Assembly: GCA_937928405.1 (NCBI GenBank)
Contig: CALFWZ010000169.1
Location: 1 to 56,976, forward strand
Source of the DNA: an uncultured Saprospiraceae bacterium
Lineage (GTDB): Bacteria > Bacteroidota > Bacteroidia > Chitinophagales > Saprospiraceae
Direction: 5' to 3'
Length of the DNA stretch: 56,976 nt
Both the position numbers and the translations under genes were made by a program. Below the pieces are notes generated by a model, which saw only the letters and a list, made by a program, of their open reading frames with translations, did no database searches and had not been told where the DNA came from. Below, in pieces: positions 45,990-56,700 of the stretch (positions are counted from its first letter, which is position 1; each line of letters begins with the position of its first letter).

Positions 45990-47039
45990 TTGAAAAGAAT
46001 AACTGGTTTGTCGCGCTGGTTCAATGTCCTGCTGATTCTGACCACTTTTATCGCTTACCTTTCTCCTTATATTTCTCCGATCACGTTTTGGCCGGTCTCG
46101 ATTTTTGGTTTGGCCTTTCCAATTTTATTTATTTTAAATTTTCTTTTCTTTCTATACTGGGTATTTCGTCGTCAAAAATATTTCGTGCTTTCGCTCGGCT
46201 GTATGTTGCTCGGTTGGGGACATTTAAATAGCAATTTTGGATTCGGTGGGAGTAATGCTAGCTTAGAAAAGAATGAAATTTCTGTTGTAAATTTTAATAC
46301 CAGAATTCTAAGTCAGGTTTATTTTCATAAAAACAAAAAGGAGAAGGCTAAACAAATCAAACACTTTGAAAACTGGCTATCAGAGCATAAAACCGATGTT
46401 TTTTTATTGCAAGAAATCTCCAATAATCGAATTAAACTTATTCAGAAAGTTGTCAACTTTCCACACCTTATTCAACCTGAAGGAAAAAGGGTCGCTATTC
46501 TTTCTCGTTATCCTGTGATTTCTTCTGGAGTGATTGAATTTAAAAGTGCTAGCCATTTGGCTGTTTGGGCAGATTTAAAAATTATGAAAGATAAGATAAT
46601 TCGGTTCTACACTTTACATCTCAAATCCTCCCATCTAGATCGAGACGCCATCGACGCAGTAGCTGCCGGAAAAGTGAGAGAAAAAGAAACTTGGTTTGGT
46701 ATCTGGGGACTGATTAATGTTTATAAAGATCATGCCTCTGCCAGAGTAACACAATCTGAAAAAATTTTAGCACATATCCAAACAAGTCCGTATCCCGTCG
46801 TGGTAGGTGGTGATTTTAATGAGCCTCCTACCTCTTATGTTTACCACCAGTTTAACTCCCAATTAAAAGATGCCTTTCGTTCCGCTGGTAGCGGATTTGG
46901 ATCTACCTACGCCGGTAAAATACCGCTTATGAAAATCGATTATCTCTTCTATGATCCCCGTTTGCGCATACTGGAACATAAGATTGAACGGAAACCCTTT
47001 TCTGATCACTACCCAGTTCGAACTCGTTTAGCTTGGTAA
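45990..47039 (+). CDS. endonuclease/exonuclease/phosphatase family protein, membrane-bound
   Basis: 349 aa starting at a TTG codon: no ATG lies in frame before the three N-terminal membrane helices (about 10-85), so TTG is the reasonable start. The EEP fold (about 95-349) has VNFNTRI, LLQEI, FYTLHLKSSH, VVGGDFNEPP and the terminal SDHYPVRT, the metal and catalytic signatures of the DNase I-like phosphodiesterases. The catalytic part should face the periplasm or cytoplasm beside the membrane. The substrate may be nucleic acid, a phospholipid or another phosphodiester. Confidence 0.88.
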   Translation: MKRITGLSRWFNVLLILTTFIAYLSPYISPITFWPVSIFGLAFPILFILNFLFFLYWVFRRQKYFVLSLGCMLLGWGHLNSNFGFGGSNASLEKNEISVVNFNTRILSQVYFHKNKKEKAKQIKHFENWLSEHKTDVFLLQEISNNRIKLIQKVVNFPHLIQPEGKRVAILSRYPVISSGVIEFKSASHLAVWADLKIMKDKIIRFYTLHLKSSHLDRDAIDAVAAGKVREKETWFGIWGLINVYKDHASARVTQSEKILAHIQTSPYPVVVGGDFNEPPTSYVYHQFNSQLKDAFRSAGSGFGSTYAGKIPLMKIDYLFYDPRLRILEHKIERKPFSDHYPVRTRLAW

Positions 47040-47135
47040 TCCTGATTTAAAGAGGCGTCTAGGGAACAAAATTTCCTTTATTTCGGTATTAAGAATAACC
47101 TTTTTTTCTCAAATCAAATCCCTTAAAAGGAATTC

Positions 47136-47143
47136 TAAATTTG
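47136..47143 (+). promoter_or_regulatory. possible -7 box for cysS
   Basis: TAAATTTG fits TAnnTTTG and lies 15 bases before the ATG; I see no good -33 box at the right distance. Confidence 0.35.
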
Positions 47144-47157
47144 TTTATTTTTACCGC

Positions 47158-48660
47158 ATGAAAAACGAACTCAAAATTTATAATAGCTTATCTCGCTCTA
47201 AAGAAGTTTTCCAACCACTCGAACCCGGATATATTGGGATGTACGTTTGTGGACCTACCGTGTATAGTGATGTCCATTTAGGGAACTGTCGAACCTTTGT
47301 TAATTTTGACGTGGTTTATCGTTTTTTGAAATATGCAGGCTATAAGGTGCGATATGTTCGTAATATCACCGATGTTGGCCATTTGGTAGGAGATGCCGAT
47401 TCTAATGCGGAAGATAAAATTTCTAAAAAAGCACGCCAGGAAAAACTAGAACCCATGGAGGTCGTCCAGCATTATACCAATGGCTTTCACGAAATGATGG
47501 ATATTTTTAATACCCTACCTCCAAGTATTGAACCGCGAGCTACTGGACATATCATTGAGCAAATCGAAATGGTACAGCAGATTTTAGATAATGGATTGGC
47601 TTACGAAAAAAATGGATCTGTCTATTTTGATACCATTAAGTTTGCCAACGAAAATGAAGTATACGGAAAACTCTCCGGTCGAGTGATCGATGACTTGATG
47701 TCTGAATCAAGAGATGATTTGAAAAATCAGAGCGAGAAAAAACATCCTTCTGATTTTGCGATCTGGATCAAAGCAGATCCTACCCACCTCATGCGCTGGA
47801 ACTCTCCGTGGTCGGTGGGTTTCCCCGGCTGGCATCTCGAATGCTCGGTGATGAGTACCAAATATTTAGGTAAAACTTTTGATATACACGGCGGTGGAAA
47901 TGATTTGAAATTCCCACATCACGAAAACGAAGTAGCGCAAAACTTTGGTGCTTGTAATTGCGCGCCTTCCAATTATTGGATGCACGCCAATATGTTGTTG
48001 ATGAATGGAAAGAAAATGTCTAAAAGTGATGACAACAGTATAACCCCTAATGAATTATTTACAGGAAATAGTGCACATATTTCCAAAGCCTATAGCCCAA
48101 TGGCGATCCGTTTCTTTATGTTACAATCTCATTATCGTAGCACCCTTGATTTAACCGATGAAGCTTTACTAGCGGCTGAAAAAGGATTCCGTAGATTGAT
48201 GGAGGGTAACAAAGTATTGACTGATCTAACCAGTACACACCAAGATGGTCCTGCTGCCTTGGATGCCGAAATTAATGAATTAATAAATCAAGCCATCGAA
48301 CACATGTACGATGATTTTAGCACACCAACGGCACTCGGAAAACTTTTCGAACTGGTTCCAAAAATCAATGGATTAAAAGATGGTCATTTGTCCTTGGCAG
48401 AAGTATCCACAGAAACCTTAGAAAGATTAAAAAAGATATTTAACGATTTTATTTTTGATATCTTCGGACTACAGGACGAAATGGAACAAAGCAATGGTGA
48501 CGGAACGTTGGACGGACTCATGCAATTGGTAATTGACTTGCGTCAAAATGCTAGAGCGACTAAAGATTGGGGAACTTCCGATAAAATTCGCGATGGCCTT
48601 GCTGCCCTTAAGATTCAATTGAAAGACGGAAAAGACGGAACTGACTGGAGTAAGATTTAA
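47158..48660 (+). CDS. cysS: cysteine--tRNA ligase
   Basis: 500 aa, usual length. Charges tRNA-Cys with cysteine in the cytoplasm. Class I signatures: VCGPTVYSDVHLGNCRTF (HIGH-type HLGN with the zinc Cys just before), WHLECSVMS (zinc and Cys binding), GGGNDLKFPHHENE, and KMSKS (K286). The C-terminal helical anticodon domain (about 330-500) is complete. Single gene between the EEP and membrane protein genes. Confidence 0.97.
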   Translation: MKNELKIYNSLSRSKEVFQPLEPGYIGMYVCGPTVYSDVHLGNCRTFVNFDVVYRFLKYAGYKVRYVRNITDVGHLVGDADSNAEDKISKKARQEKLEPMEVVQHYTNGFHEMMDIFNTLPPSIEPRATGHIIEQIEMVQQILDNGLAYEKNGSVYFDTIKFANENEVYGKLSGRVIDDLMSESRDDLKNQSEKKHPSDFAIWIKADPTHLMRWNSPWSVGFPGWHLECSVMSTKYLGKTFDIHGGGNDLKFPHHENEVAQNFGACNCAPSNYWMHANMLLMNGKKMSKSDDNSITPNELFTGNSAHISKAYSPMAIRFFMLQSHYRSTLDLTDEALLAAEKGFRRLMEGNKVLTDLTSTHQDGPAALDAEINELINQAIEHMYDDFSTPTALGKLFELVPKINGLKDGHLSLAEVSTETLERLKKIFNDFIFDIFGLQDEMEQSNGDGTLDGLMQLVIDLRQNARATKDWGTSDKIRDGLAALKIQLKDGKDGTDWSKI

Positions 48661-48762
48661 TAGCTATTTGTTTTGTTCGATGCTTTCTAAAAAAAACTTG
48701 AAGTCTTTAATTAGGTTCAAAAATCAACAAATCAACGATTCAACAAAAAAACAAAAAAAACA

Positions 48763-49386
48763 ATGAATCTATTTGGCTTCGCAAAAAAAATCATTCTACC
48801 TTTTGCCCTCGCTATCATTATCAACATTATTTTCTCTTTCGTCTTTTTAGGCGGATGGCTTAATGGTGCCACCTTATCTAGCACTCCTGTATCGTTGATG
48901 ATCTTTGCGGCCTTCCTTATTTTATTTCCAGCTGCCTATGCTTGGCTAATAAAATCCTATACCTTCGATAAGGGCATTGAGTTTTTATATAAAAATGCCA
49001 ATCCAGTAACTGGAAAGGTAATTGATAAAGTGGTTTCTTCAATTGTTTTGGGCAAACAAACCATTGACGATAGCCCCGCAGTAGTGGGCAATGCTTTGAA
49101 TGGTGCGGCTGATTTTGTAAAAAAATTAGACGATCCATTGCCGAAAAGTTTTAAAAAAGTGTTGACGATGTTATTAGATCGGGCACCGATTGTCAGTACC
49201 CTTCGGGATATCCAAGCTACCACTGAATTTACACCAGAAAATTTACCCGCTATTCAGACAGAAGTAAAGGCGAGTGTTAATAACTATGTGGAGAATGAGC
49301 TATTAGGAAATTCTAGTATCTGGGTTTGGTTATTGGTTATCATAAATATCATATCCATTGCGGGTGCTTGGTATTATTTTGCATAG
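48763..49386 (+). CDS. membrane protein, function unknown
   Basis: 207 aa. Two N-terminal membrane helices (about 8-30 and 45-64), a 110-residue soluble middle (about 70-175, helical, SIVLGKQTIDDSPAVVGNAL), and a C-terminal membrane helix (about 187-205, IWVWLLVIINIISIAGAWYY). No known motif. It lies 36 bases before the M28 peptidase lipoprotein gene and is probably co-transcribed. Confidence 0.72.
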   Translation: MNLFGFAKKIILPFALAIIINIIFSFVFLGGWLNGATLSSTPVSLMIFAAFLILFPAAYAWLIKSYTFDKGIEFLYKNANPVTGKVIDKVVSSIVLGKQTIDDSPAVVGNALNGAADFVKKLDDPLPKSFKKVLTMLLDRAPIVSTLRDIQATTEFTPENLPAIQTEVKASVNNYVENELLGNSSIWVWLLVIINIISIAGAWYYFA

Positions 49387-49422
49387 AAATGCATTTAAGA
49401 TTGCAGACAAAAAAAAATCACC

Positions 49423-50415
49423 ATGTCAAAAAATAGCTATTTTTTAATTTTAATAATCGCGAGTCTACTTTGCTTTATTCAATGCAAATCTGAACCAAAA
49501 GTAATTCCACCACCACCGGTCAAGAACGTGGTCGTTCCTAAATTTGAAAAAGATTCAGCTTATCAATACATTGCTCGACAGGTAGCGTTTGGTCCACGTG
49601 TACCTAATACAGATGCCCATCAGGCTGCTAAAAAATATCTAGCCAATACGCTAAGATCTTTTGGGGCTAAAGTTACTGAGCAGGATTTTATCGCCACAGC
49701 TTACACGGGCACCAAACTAAATGCCACTAATATTATTGCTAGTTATAACCCCGATCATCCGCGTCGGGTGGTGCTAGCTGCGCACTGGGATTCGCGCCAC
49801 GTTGCCGATTATGATCCAGATGAAAGTCGTCAAAACGAGCCTATTTTGGGAGCGGATGACGGAGGGAGTGGCGTAGGCGTTTTAATGGAAATTGCTCGAA
49901 CGATTCAAAAGAATCCGATTGATCTAGGAGTCGATATCGTTTTGTTTGATGCCGAAGATTACGGTGAAAGTCAAGGCGAAGATATTACTACTTGGTGTTT
50001 GGGTTCACAGTATTGGAGTCGCAACTTACATGTCAAAGGATATCGTGCTGATTTTGGAATTTTGTTAGACATGGTTGGTTCTAAAGGGGCTAGATTTACC
50101 AAAGAAGAAGTTTCGCGTGCCTTTGCTCCGCAGGTATTAGATAAAGTTTGGAAACTAAGCCAAAATATGGGGTACGGAAATTATTTTGTCAACGACCAAA
50201 CTCGTCAGTTGGTGGATGACCATTTATTTGTCAATAAGATTGCGCGTATCCCAATGATCGATATTATTAATCGCCCCGTTGATACAGAGACGGGCTTTGG
50301 CCACTACTGGCACACGCATGCAGACGATATGAGCGTGATCGATAAGCAGACGTTACGAGCAGTAGGGCAAACTTTGTTGGCGGTGATTTATCAGAAGTCG
50401 GCGGGGAGGTTCTAG
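49423..50415 (+). CDS. M28 family zinc peptidase / glutaminyl cyclase-like lipoprotein
   Basis: 330 aa. The N-terminus is a lipoprotein-type signal with Cys21 (LLCFIQC), a loose lipobox, and a Pro-rich tether after it. The M28 domain (about 45-330) has the metal ligand set: H121 in AAHWDSR, D145 in GADDGGSG, E178 in FDAEDYG, D216 in LLDMVG and H299 in HTHADD. With W and GPRVPNT near the start it resembles glutaminyl-peptide cyclotransferases as much as aminopeptidases, so the reaction is either amino-terminal peptide hydrolysis or pyroglutamate formation. Anchored outside the inner membrane, perhaps in the outer membrane. Confidence 0.88.
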   Translation: MSKNSYFLILIIASLLCFIQCKSEPKVIPPPPVKNVVVPKFEKDSAYQYIARQVAFGPRVPNTDAHQAAKKYLANTLRSFGAKVTEQDFIATAYTGTKLNATNIIASYNPDHPRRVVLAAHWDSRHVADYDPDESRQNEPILGADDGGSGVGVLMEIARTIQKNPIDLGVDIVLFDAEDYGESQGEDITTWCLGSQYWSRNLHVKGYRADFGILLDMVGSKGARFTKEEVSRAFAPQVLDKVWKLSQNMGYGNYFVNDQTRQLVDDHLFVNKIARIPMIDIINRPVDTETGFGHYWHTHADDMSVIDKQTLRAVGQTLLAVIYQKSAGRF

Positions 50416-50597
50416 ATATTAGAATTAAAAATACATCCGCACATTCACCAAACCACAAAACAAAAGAGCGTCCATCGTCCGCGAAACACGTTAGAAGAGA
50501 TTCACTAAACCACAAAATAGAAGAGTGCACATCGTCCACCCATTGTGAACCAAACACATCAAAAGAGCACCCACCAATCCACCAATCCGCACATGCC

Positions 50598-50671
50598 TCC
50601 CGTCCGCTTTCGCGGTTCCTTCTCTTGCCGCATTGTCGCGTCACCCTCCTTTCAGTCGGGATCGGTCAGTC
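50598..50671 (-). repeat. folded 3'-end repeat, copy 3
   Basis: The TGA stop of the AsmA-like gene lies inside the repeat's conserved TGACCGATCCC block. Outer stem TCCCG / CGGGA (50598-50602 with 50657-50661), inner hairpins CCGC-TTTC-GCGG (50604-50615) and TGCCGC/GCGTCA (50626-50643, one mismatch). The flanking CACCAATCCGCACAT is shared with copy 2. The 170 bases to its left (50430-50595) are rich in CCAC and CACAAA words with no gene. Confidence 0.85.
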
Positions 50672-53410
50672 ACCATCCGGATCAAATTCAATAAACTCGT
50701 CTTCCGCTTCTCCTAAATCTGGTTCTGGAATGACAGGCTCTTTGGGCTTTGGTTTTTTCTTGGGCTTTGGCAGATTGTTCTTAGGTTGTCCTGGTATGTT
50801 CACCGTTTCTTCCAAAAACTCTCCATTCTCCGTAAACCCTTCGATGAATTCTGGATCATCTGTCGTCTCGTCAGTCTTAAGATCATTTGGAGATTTATCT
50901 TCCCAATCCTTGGGTTCATCAATGGTTGCGATTTTTTTTCCGAAGGCTGCTTCGAGTTTCTTTTGAATAGTTTTCTTTCTACGATCTGATCTAGAAAAAT
51001 TTTGTTTTACACTTCTCTTATCTGATTTTGTTTTATATTTTTCAACATTACCAAAGACACGATAGTACAAATTAAACCAGCCTTTTCGCTTAGCCTTGTG
51101 TGGCCGTTTATCTGGATTGTATTTTTTAAATTTAGAAAATAATACCTGTCCTGCGTTGATCTTAATATTATAATTAAAATTATTATCAAAACGGTGTTCT
51201 CCACTTAGCGTCAAATTCAGCGCATTAGATTGCATAAACATCGCCGGAATATATAACCGACTTTTTCTAATTTCAAATAGATTATGTAAGCGCGTAAACT
51301 TGATATGTTTTAAATCTTTTAGTTTTACATAAGTCGCAAAATCATAAAACAACTCAAAATTATATAACTCTCCATTTTCAATATCTACATCTCCATAGAC
51401 TCGTAAATCATCATATAAGAAGGTTCCGTCGGGAGCCCATTTGGCGCTAAATGCGAGCTTGGCATTCATATCGCCTCTCACATGTCGATACTGCATTACT
51501 TGCTGGCCAAAATTTTCTGACTGTCGGAAAAATTCTTGGACATCCACTTGTTCACAAATAAATTTTCCTTCTAGGTAGGGCCGATCTTCAAAGAACATTT
51601 TTCCGTCTAGTACAAAACGACCATCCATCGCATCAGTACTTCCCTTGATACTCATTTCATTATTTTCAAAGTCAATAACTCCTTTAAAATTTTCTCCTTC
51701 AATATAATTGTGATTAAATTTTTTAACCTTGGCGTTAAATGATCCTTTTAATAATTTGGTGAATCTTTCGAGACGTAAATTTTCTTCCACGTGAATCGAA
51801 TCTATCACACTACGAGAAACCACCGATTCTTCGATATCGGTTTTAGTCATTTTGATCAAGCGGTCGAGGTCGAGTGCGTCTGCTTTTAAATTGCTTTTGA
51901 ATTTTAATTCTGCGTTCTTGGTGTTCTTTAAATCTGCAAATAAGACAGGAAGGAAATTGACAAACTTGCCATCGAGTTCAAATTTACTGCCCGCTCCTTC
52001 GACTTCTACATCTTTTAAGATCATACTATTGTCGATCAATTTGATGATGCCTTTGTCAATCACCATTTTTTCTTTGTTGATTTTTAATTCCGCATCGTCA
52101 AATTCGAGTACCCCAGAGGTTTTGACCCGACCGATTCTGCTAGGACTAAGCATATCTTTGTACTTTCCTTTGAGTCGAAAATTTTTTATTTCAATCTCTC
52201 CATCGCCACTTTTGATGGCCGGATGATCTAGTAATCCATGGACCGAAGCGAGTGGTAAAACACCATCTACGGTAAAATCAATTAAAGGGTCGTCGAGATT
52301 AGAAACCTTTAATTTTGATTGGATCAACTCTCGATTGAAATAGCCTTTAAAATCTGCAATCTCAATAACTGATTTGGCTTTTTTACTATTATCAAAAGCG
52401 GCCGTAAAATTGACATCTTTTAAGGAATGGGCTAGTCTCGGTCCACTGATCCGTCCATCAGTTAGCTTAAAATCAACCTTCATGTCGGGTGATCGCTTCT
52501 GATCGAGTACTCCGTCGATCTTAGCAGTGACCACAAACTTTCCAGAGCTTTTAAAATCTTTTAAATAATCTTGGTAGCTTTCTGGTAATAACCCGATCAT
52601 GGTCTTTAAACTACTTTCTTTAGATACTAGGTTTAAATCAAAATGGGTTCCTTGTTTTTTGGTGGTAATAGTCCCATCTGCACTAAAGCGATTCTGCTCA
52701 ATTCCCACATCAACATTTTCTAATTCATAAACACCAGTGGCTAAATTGACTTTTATTTGCGCATCGTAATCAAGATCTTTTCCCGCTAGGTAACGGCCGT
52801 CAGGTAATTCAATAAATTCCGATGTTAAATTAGCAAAACTGACCAACGAAAATTCTTCACTAGAGAATTCTCCCGATGCCAGTGCATCTTTTACCAATAA
52901 TTTTACCTCTTGTTGGGCACGGTCATCAATATAAATTACCTCCACATCGCGTAACTCTGCTTCGTTGAGCGAAATAGATAATTCAGATCCTTCTCCTTCG
53001 GCTTCCTCAGCCCCACTTTTTAAAATATCATAATTACTGCGTCCCTTTTTATCAATATGCACAAATAAAGCCCCATCTTCGATCACTACAGAGTGTACCT
53101 TTATATTAGATCCAAACAAGCTAAATAACCCAAACCGGAAGGATAAATTATTCGCTTCCATGAGCGTCCCCTTTCGATTATCATCGAGTGTTACGGTATG
53201 TAAATTAGCAGAAGCATTAGGGAATCCAGAAAGCAGGGACAATTCAAAATCACCGACGGCTAGCTCTGAATCTAGTTGTCGGTTGATCTCTGTAATTAAT
53301 TTTCGCCCGATCTGTTGTTCAAAAAAACCGGCAATAATGGCAGCAGCACCAATCAATAGCACAAGTGCTAGGATCAGAAAAAAGGTGAATTTTTTTAAAA
53401 AACGCTTCAT
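50666..53410 (-). CDS. AsmA-like inner membrane/periplasmic protein
   Basis: I place the start at MKRFLKKFTFFLILALVLLI (53410), which gives a clean N-terminal membrane helix. Open sequence 61 codons further upstream is poor coding DNA. About 914 aa: membrane helix (about 8-28), then the AsmA N-terminal signature (FELSLLSGFPNASANLHTV), then a very long beta-strand repeat region and a C-terminal AsmA_2-like part (YDDLRVYGDVDIENGELYNF), ending in a Lys/Pro-rich acidic tail. AsmA-family proteins form periplasm-spanning grooves for lipid transport to the outer membrane. The tail (PKPKKKPKPKEP) is unusually charged. The stop codon falls in a dispersed folded repeat. Confidence 0.87.
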   Translation of the reverse strand: MKRFLKKFTFFLILALVLLIGAAAIIAGFFEQQIGRKLITEINRQLDSELAVGDFELSLLSGFPNASANLHTVTLDDNRKGTLMEANNLSFRFGLFSLFGSNIKVHSVVIEDGALFVHIDKKGRSNYDILKSGAEEAEGEGSELSISLNEAELRDVEVIYIDDRAQQEVKLLVKDALASGEFSSEEFSLVSFANLTSEFIELPDGRYLAGKDLDYDAQIKVNLATGVYELENVDVGIEQNRFSADGTITTKKQGTHFDLNLVSKESSLKTMIGLLPESYQDYLKDFKSSGKFVVTAKIDGVLDQKRSPDMKVDFKLTDGRISGPRLAHSLKDVNFTAAFDNSKKAKSVIEIADFKGYFNRELIQSKLKVSNLDDPLIDFTVDGVLPLASVHGLLDHPAIKSGDGEIEIKNFRLKGKYKDMLSPSRIGRVKTSGVLEFDDAELKINKEKMVIDKGIIKLIDNSMILKDVEVEGAGSKFELDGKFVNFLPVLFADLKNTKNAELKFKSNLKADALDLDRLIKMTKTDIEESVVSRSVIDSIHVEENLRLERFTKLLKGSFNAKVKKFNHNYIEGENFKGVIDFENNEMSIKGSTDAMDGRFVLDGKMFFEDRPYLEGKFICEQVDVQEFFRQSENFGQQVMQYRHVRGDMNAKLAFSAKWAPDGTFLYDDLRVYGDVDIENGELYNFELFYDFATYVKLKDLKHIKFTRLHNLFEIRKSRLYIPAMFMQSNALNLTLSGEHRFDNNFNYNIKINAGQVLFSKFKKYNPDKRPHKAKRKGWFNLYYRVFGNVEKYKTKSDKRSVKQNFSRSDRRKKTIQKKLEAAFGKKIATIDEPKDWEDKSPNDLKTDETTDDPEFIEGFTENGEFLEETVNIPGQPKNNLPKPKKKPKPKEPVIPEPDLGEAEDEFIEFDPDGD

Positions 53411-53586
53411 TGATTCAAAAAATAGAACGGATAGTGGAACCGTTATGGGTGAATTGTGTTTAGGTGAAAATAGCTCGTTTATACTTAAAATACGAGGTCT
53501 TTTGCAGGGAAGATTATTGAATTCCAAAGATAAGCCTTTAGAACGTAGTAGAGGGATAAAATATTTTGATAATTTTAACAAAAAGA

Positions 53587-53618
53587 CTTGCATTCCTATT
53601 ATTTAGAAACTATATTTG
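53587..53618 (+). promoter_or_regulatory. promoter of tRNA-Val
   Basis: CTTG (53587-53590), 20 bases, TATATTTG (53611-53618), a very good Bacteroidota -33/-7 pair. Transcription would begin about 8 bases before the tRNA. Confidence 0.8.
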
Positions 53619-53632
53619 CATCCGCTTTAAGC

Positions 53633-53707
53633 GGGCGATTAGCTCAGTTGGTTCAGAGCACCTCGTTTACACCGAGGGGGTCGGGAGTTCGAATCTCTCA
53701 TCGCCCA
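53633..53707 (+). tRNA. tRNA-Val (anticodon UAC)
   Basis: 75 nt cloverleaf. Acceptor GGGCGAT pairs with ATCGCCC, discriminator A. D-arm GCTC..GAGC. Anticodon stem CCTCG/CGAGG with loop TTTACAC, giving UAC. T-arm GGGAG-TTCGAAT-CTCTC. CCA is not encoded (the next bases are CAA). A short hairpin-like ACGTCATTCTGTGCGT with T-run (53723-53753) follows and may terminate it. Confidence 0.97.
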
Positions 53708-53721
53708 CAAAAAATTAGTCT

Positions 53722-53755
53722 TTACGTCATTCTGTGCGTAAAGACTTTTTTTATA
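53722..53755 (+). terminator. terminator after tRNA-Val
   Basis: AGTCTTTACG and CGTAAAGACT are perfect 10-bp arms around TCATTCTGTG, followed by TTTTTTTA. Clear rho-independent terminator. Confidence 0.85.
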
Positions 53756-53792
53756 CCTTTCCAGTCTATTTATTATCGTTGAATTCTTTTTC

Positions 53793-56700
53793 ATGATCGA
53801 ATATTTATCGGCTTTTTTGAAGAAAAATTACCAGCTTTCTGGCACCCTAACACCATTAGTAGGAGAACTAGATCTCAATTTTCGCCTACGAACCTCTACT
53901 GGTAAGGAATACATTCTAAAAATTGCACATTTTGGTGAAAGCTTAGAACATCTCGAAATGCAACATGCGATCATGACCCATTTGTTAGAAATGAATCTAG
54001 ACTACCACTTGCCAAAAGTGGTCTCAACGTTGGATGGTCAACAAATTCTAAAAATAACCGACGAGCAAAATAGAGAACGCTTTCTCCGTATCCTTACCTG
54101 GGTACCCGGCACACTATTAGCCCATACCAATCCACATACACCGGCACTACTAAAAGATACTGGTCATCTGATGGGAGCCATCACAAAAGCATTGGAAGGT
54201 TTTCAACATCCAGGAGCAGAGCGTGTGCTTCGCTGGGACCTTGCACAAGCGGACTGGCTAATGGCACATTCTCAGGAACTAAAGCAGCCGCAAATAGTAC
54301 AACCTTTTTTAGACGATTTTATAAAAATAATCAAACCGAAAATTAATACCCTGCCCCAACAGGTTATTCATAATGATGCTAATGACTATAATTTATTAGT
54401 GGATGCTTCGGAACAAATTGCCTTAGGGCTCATTGATTTTGGTGATGCGGTATATACGCTACGAATTGCCGAACTAGCGATTCTCATTGCTTATGCCATC
54501 ATGCATAAACCGGATGTCTTAGCTGCAGCAGTTAAGGTTACGAGTGGATTTAACGAAACTTGTCCTTTGTTACCAGAAGAAATAGAACTGCTTTATACCT
54601 TGGTTGGTTTGCGATTGACGACTACCGTGACGGCTGCCGCGCTTAATCGAAAAGAATTTCCTGATCATGCGTATCATTTTATTAGTGAAGCACCAGCTTG
54701 GGATGCCTTAGAAAAATGGGCAGCACTATCCGAAAATTTAGTGTACTATTCTTTACGTTCTGCGGCTGGTTTAACAGCTTGTCCTCAACGAGCATATTTT
54801 GATGAGTGGTTAGCCAAAAATAAAAATCAGCTAGCCCCCATGTTTAATGTTAATTTTTCGGAAACCCCTTTTCTAACATTAAATTTGCAAGTAGATAGTC
54901 TCGAACTTGGCAATAATCATGATTTCTCTAGGATTGAAAAATTTGCAGAAACGATTGATCGAATGCTGGCGAAAGCGGGCGTGACTTATGGACTGGGAGG
55001 TTACGGTGAAGTTCGTCCGTTCTATTCAACAGATGCTTATCGGGTAATGGGCAATGCAGGCCCACACTGGCGTACGGTTCATTTGGGAGTAGATGTTTGG
55101 GCACCGGCGCACACGGCGGTATTTGCTCCCTTGGATGGTATTGTTTTTAGTGTAAAAAATAATGCAGGGGAACGAGATTATGGGCCGACAATTATTTTAG
55201 AACATACGGTCAACGATCAACTGACTTTCTATACCTTATACGGGCATCTTAGTTTATCTGCAACCGAGCAACTTAAAAAAGGAGATCGAATCAAAAAAGG
55301 TAGTCTGCTAACTCGGATTGGGTCTCCTCCTGAAAATGGCAATTGGCCGCCTCATTTACATTTCCAAATTTTATTAGATCCATTGGAAGGAGCGGGAGAT
55401 TTTCCAGGCGTTGCCTTTCCAACAGAAGTAGCAGTATGGAAAAATATCTGTCCCGATCCTGGTATTTTTATTACGACCGAAAACATTCTACCAAAAGGTT
55501 TTCCTACTACCCAGAAATTGCTAAGAGATCGTAAGAAAAATTTAGGCGCTAACTTGAGCCTTTCTTATGCAACACCCATTGCGATGGTGCGTGGCTACAA
55601 ACAATATCTTTACGATCAAGACGGAAGACGATATCTTGATACCTGTAATAATGTTCCGCATGTTGGACATCAACATCCACGAATCGTACGGGCAGCACAA
55701 CGACAGATGGCTTTGCTAAATACCAATACACGTTATCTGTATCCAGAGCTGACCAGATATGCCGCCGCCTTGGCCGCCAAATTTCCGGATCCGTTGGAGG
55801 TTTGCTTTTTTGTCAACTCAGGAAGTGAAGCGAATGAATTGGCCTTAAGGATGGCACGAACATATACTGGATCTAAAGAGATGTTGGCCGTGGAAGTGGG
55901 CTATCACGGTAACACAAATGCGGTGATTGACGTGAGTGCTTATAAATTTAATGGAAAAGGCGGAACTGGTGCTCCGGCTGCGACCCATCTTTTACCGATC
56001 CCAGATACTTACCGAGGACGGCACCAAAATCTAAAAACCGCTGGCGTAGACTATGCCGCGTATGCGCAGGTAATTATAGCGCAGTTGGCGAAGGATGGAA
56101 AAGCACCTGCCGGATTTATTTGTGAAAGCATTCTAAGCTGTGGTGGCCAGATTGTTTTGCCGGAAGATTATTTAAAAAATGTTTTTAAGACAGTTCGAGC
56201 CGTGGGCGGACTTTGTATTATGGACGAAGTGCAAGTGGGTTTTGGTAGAGTAGGATCTCATTTTTGGGGATTTGAGCTGCAAGGAGTCATACCCGATATT
56301 GTTACTTTAGGTAAACCGATTGGTAACGGTCATCCTTTGGGAGCGGTCGTTACAACTCGGAAGATTGCGGATGCTTTTGCGAATGGAATGGAATATTTTA
56401 ATACGTTTGGAGGGAATGCCGTATCGTGTGAAATTGGTCGAGAAGTACTGGCGGTAATTGAAGATGAGCAATTGACTCAGAATGCTGCTCTGGTAGGAAA
56501 TTACTTGTTGGATGGATTAAAAAAACTACAGCAGCAATTTATGATCATTGGGGACGTCCGAGGACATGGATTATTTTTGGGTTTTGAATTGGTAAAAGAT
56601 CGAGAAGAAAAAATTCCTGCTCCTGAAGCGGCTACTTATTTGGCCAATCGAATGCGGCAACGGGCTATTTTGATGAGTACGGACGGACCAGACCACAACG

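Noticed and set aside
53411..53593. Upstream extension of the AsmA-like protein by 61 codons
   Set aside because: The added residues precede a perfect membrane-anchor start (MKRFLKKF) and are poor coding sequence; the shorter start is preferred.
53588..53782. 64-codon plus-strand frame
   Set aside because: It covers the tRNA-Val gene and its promoter.
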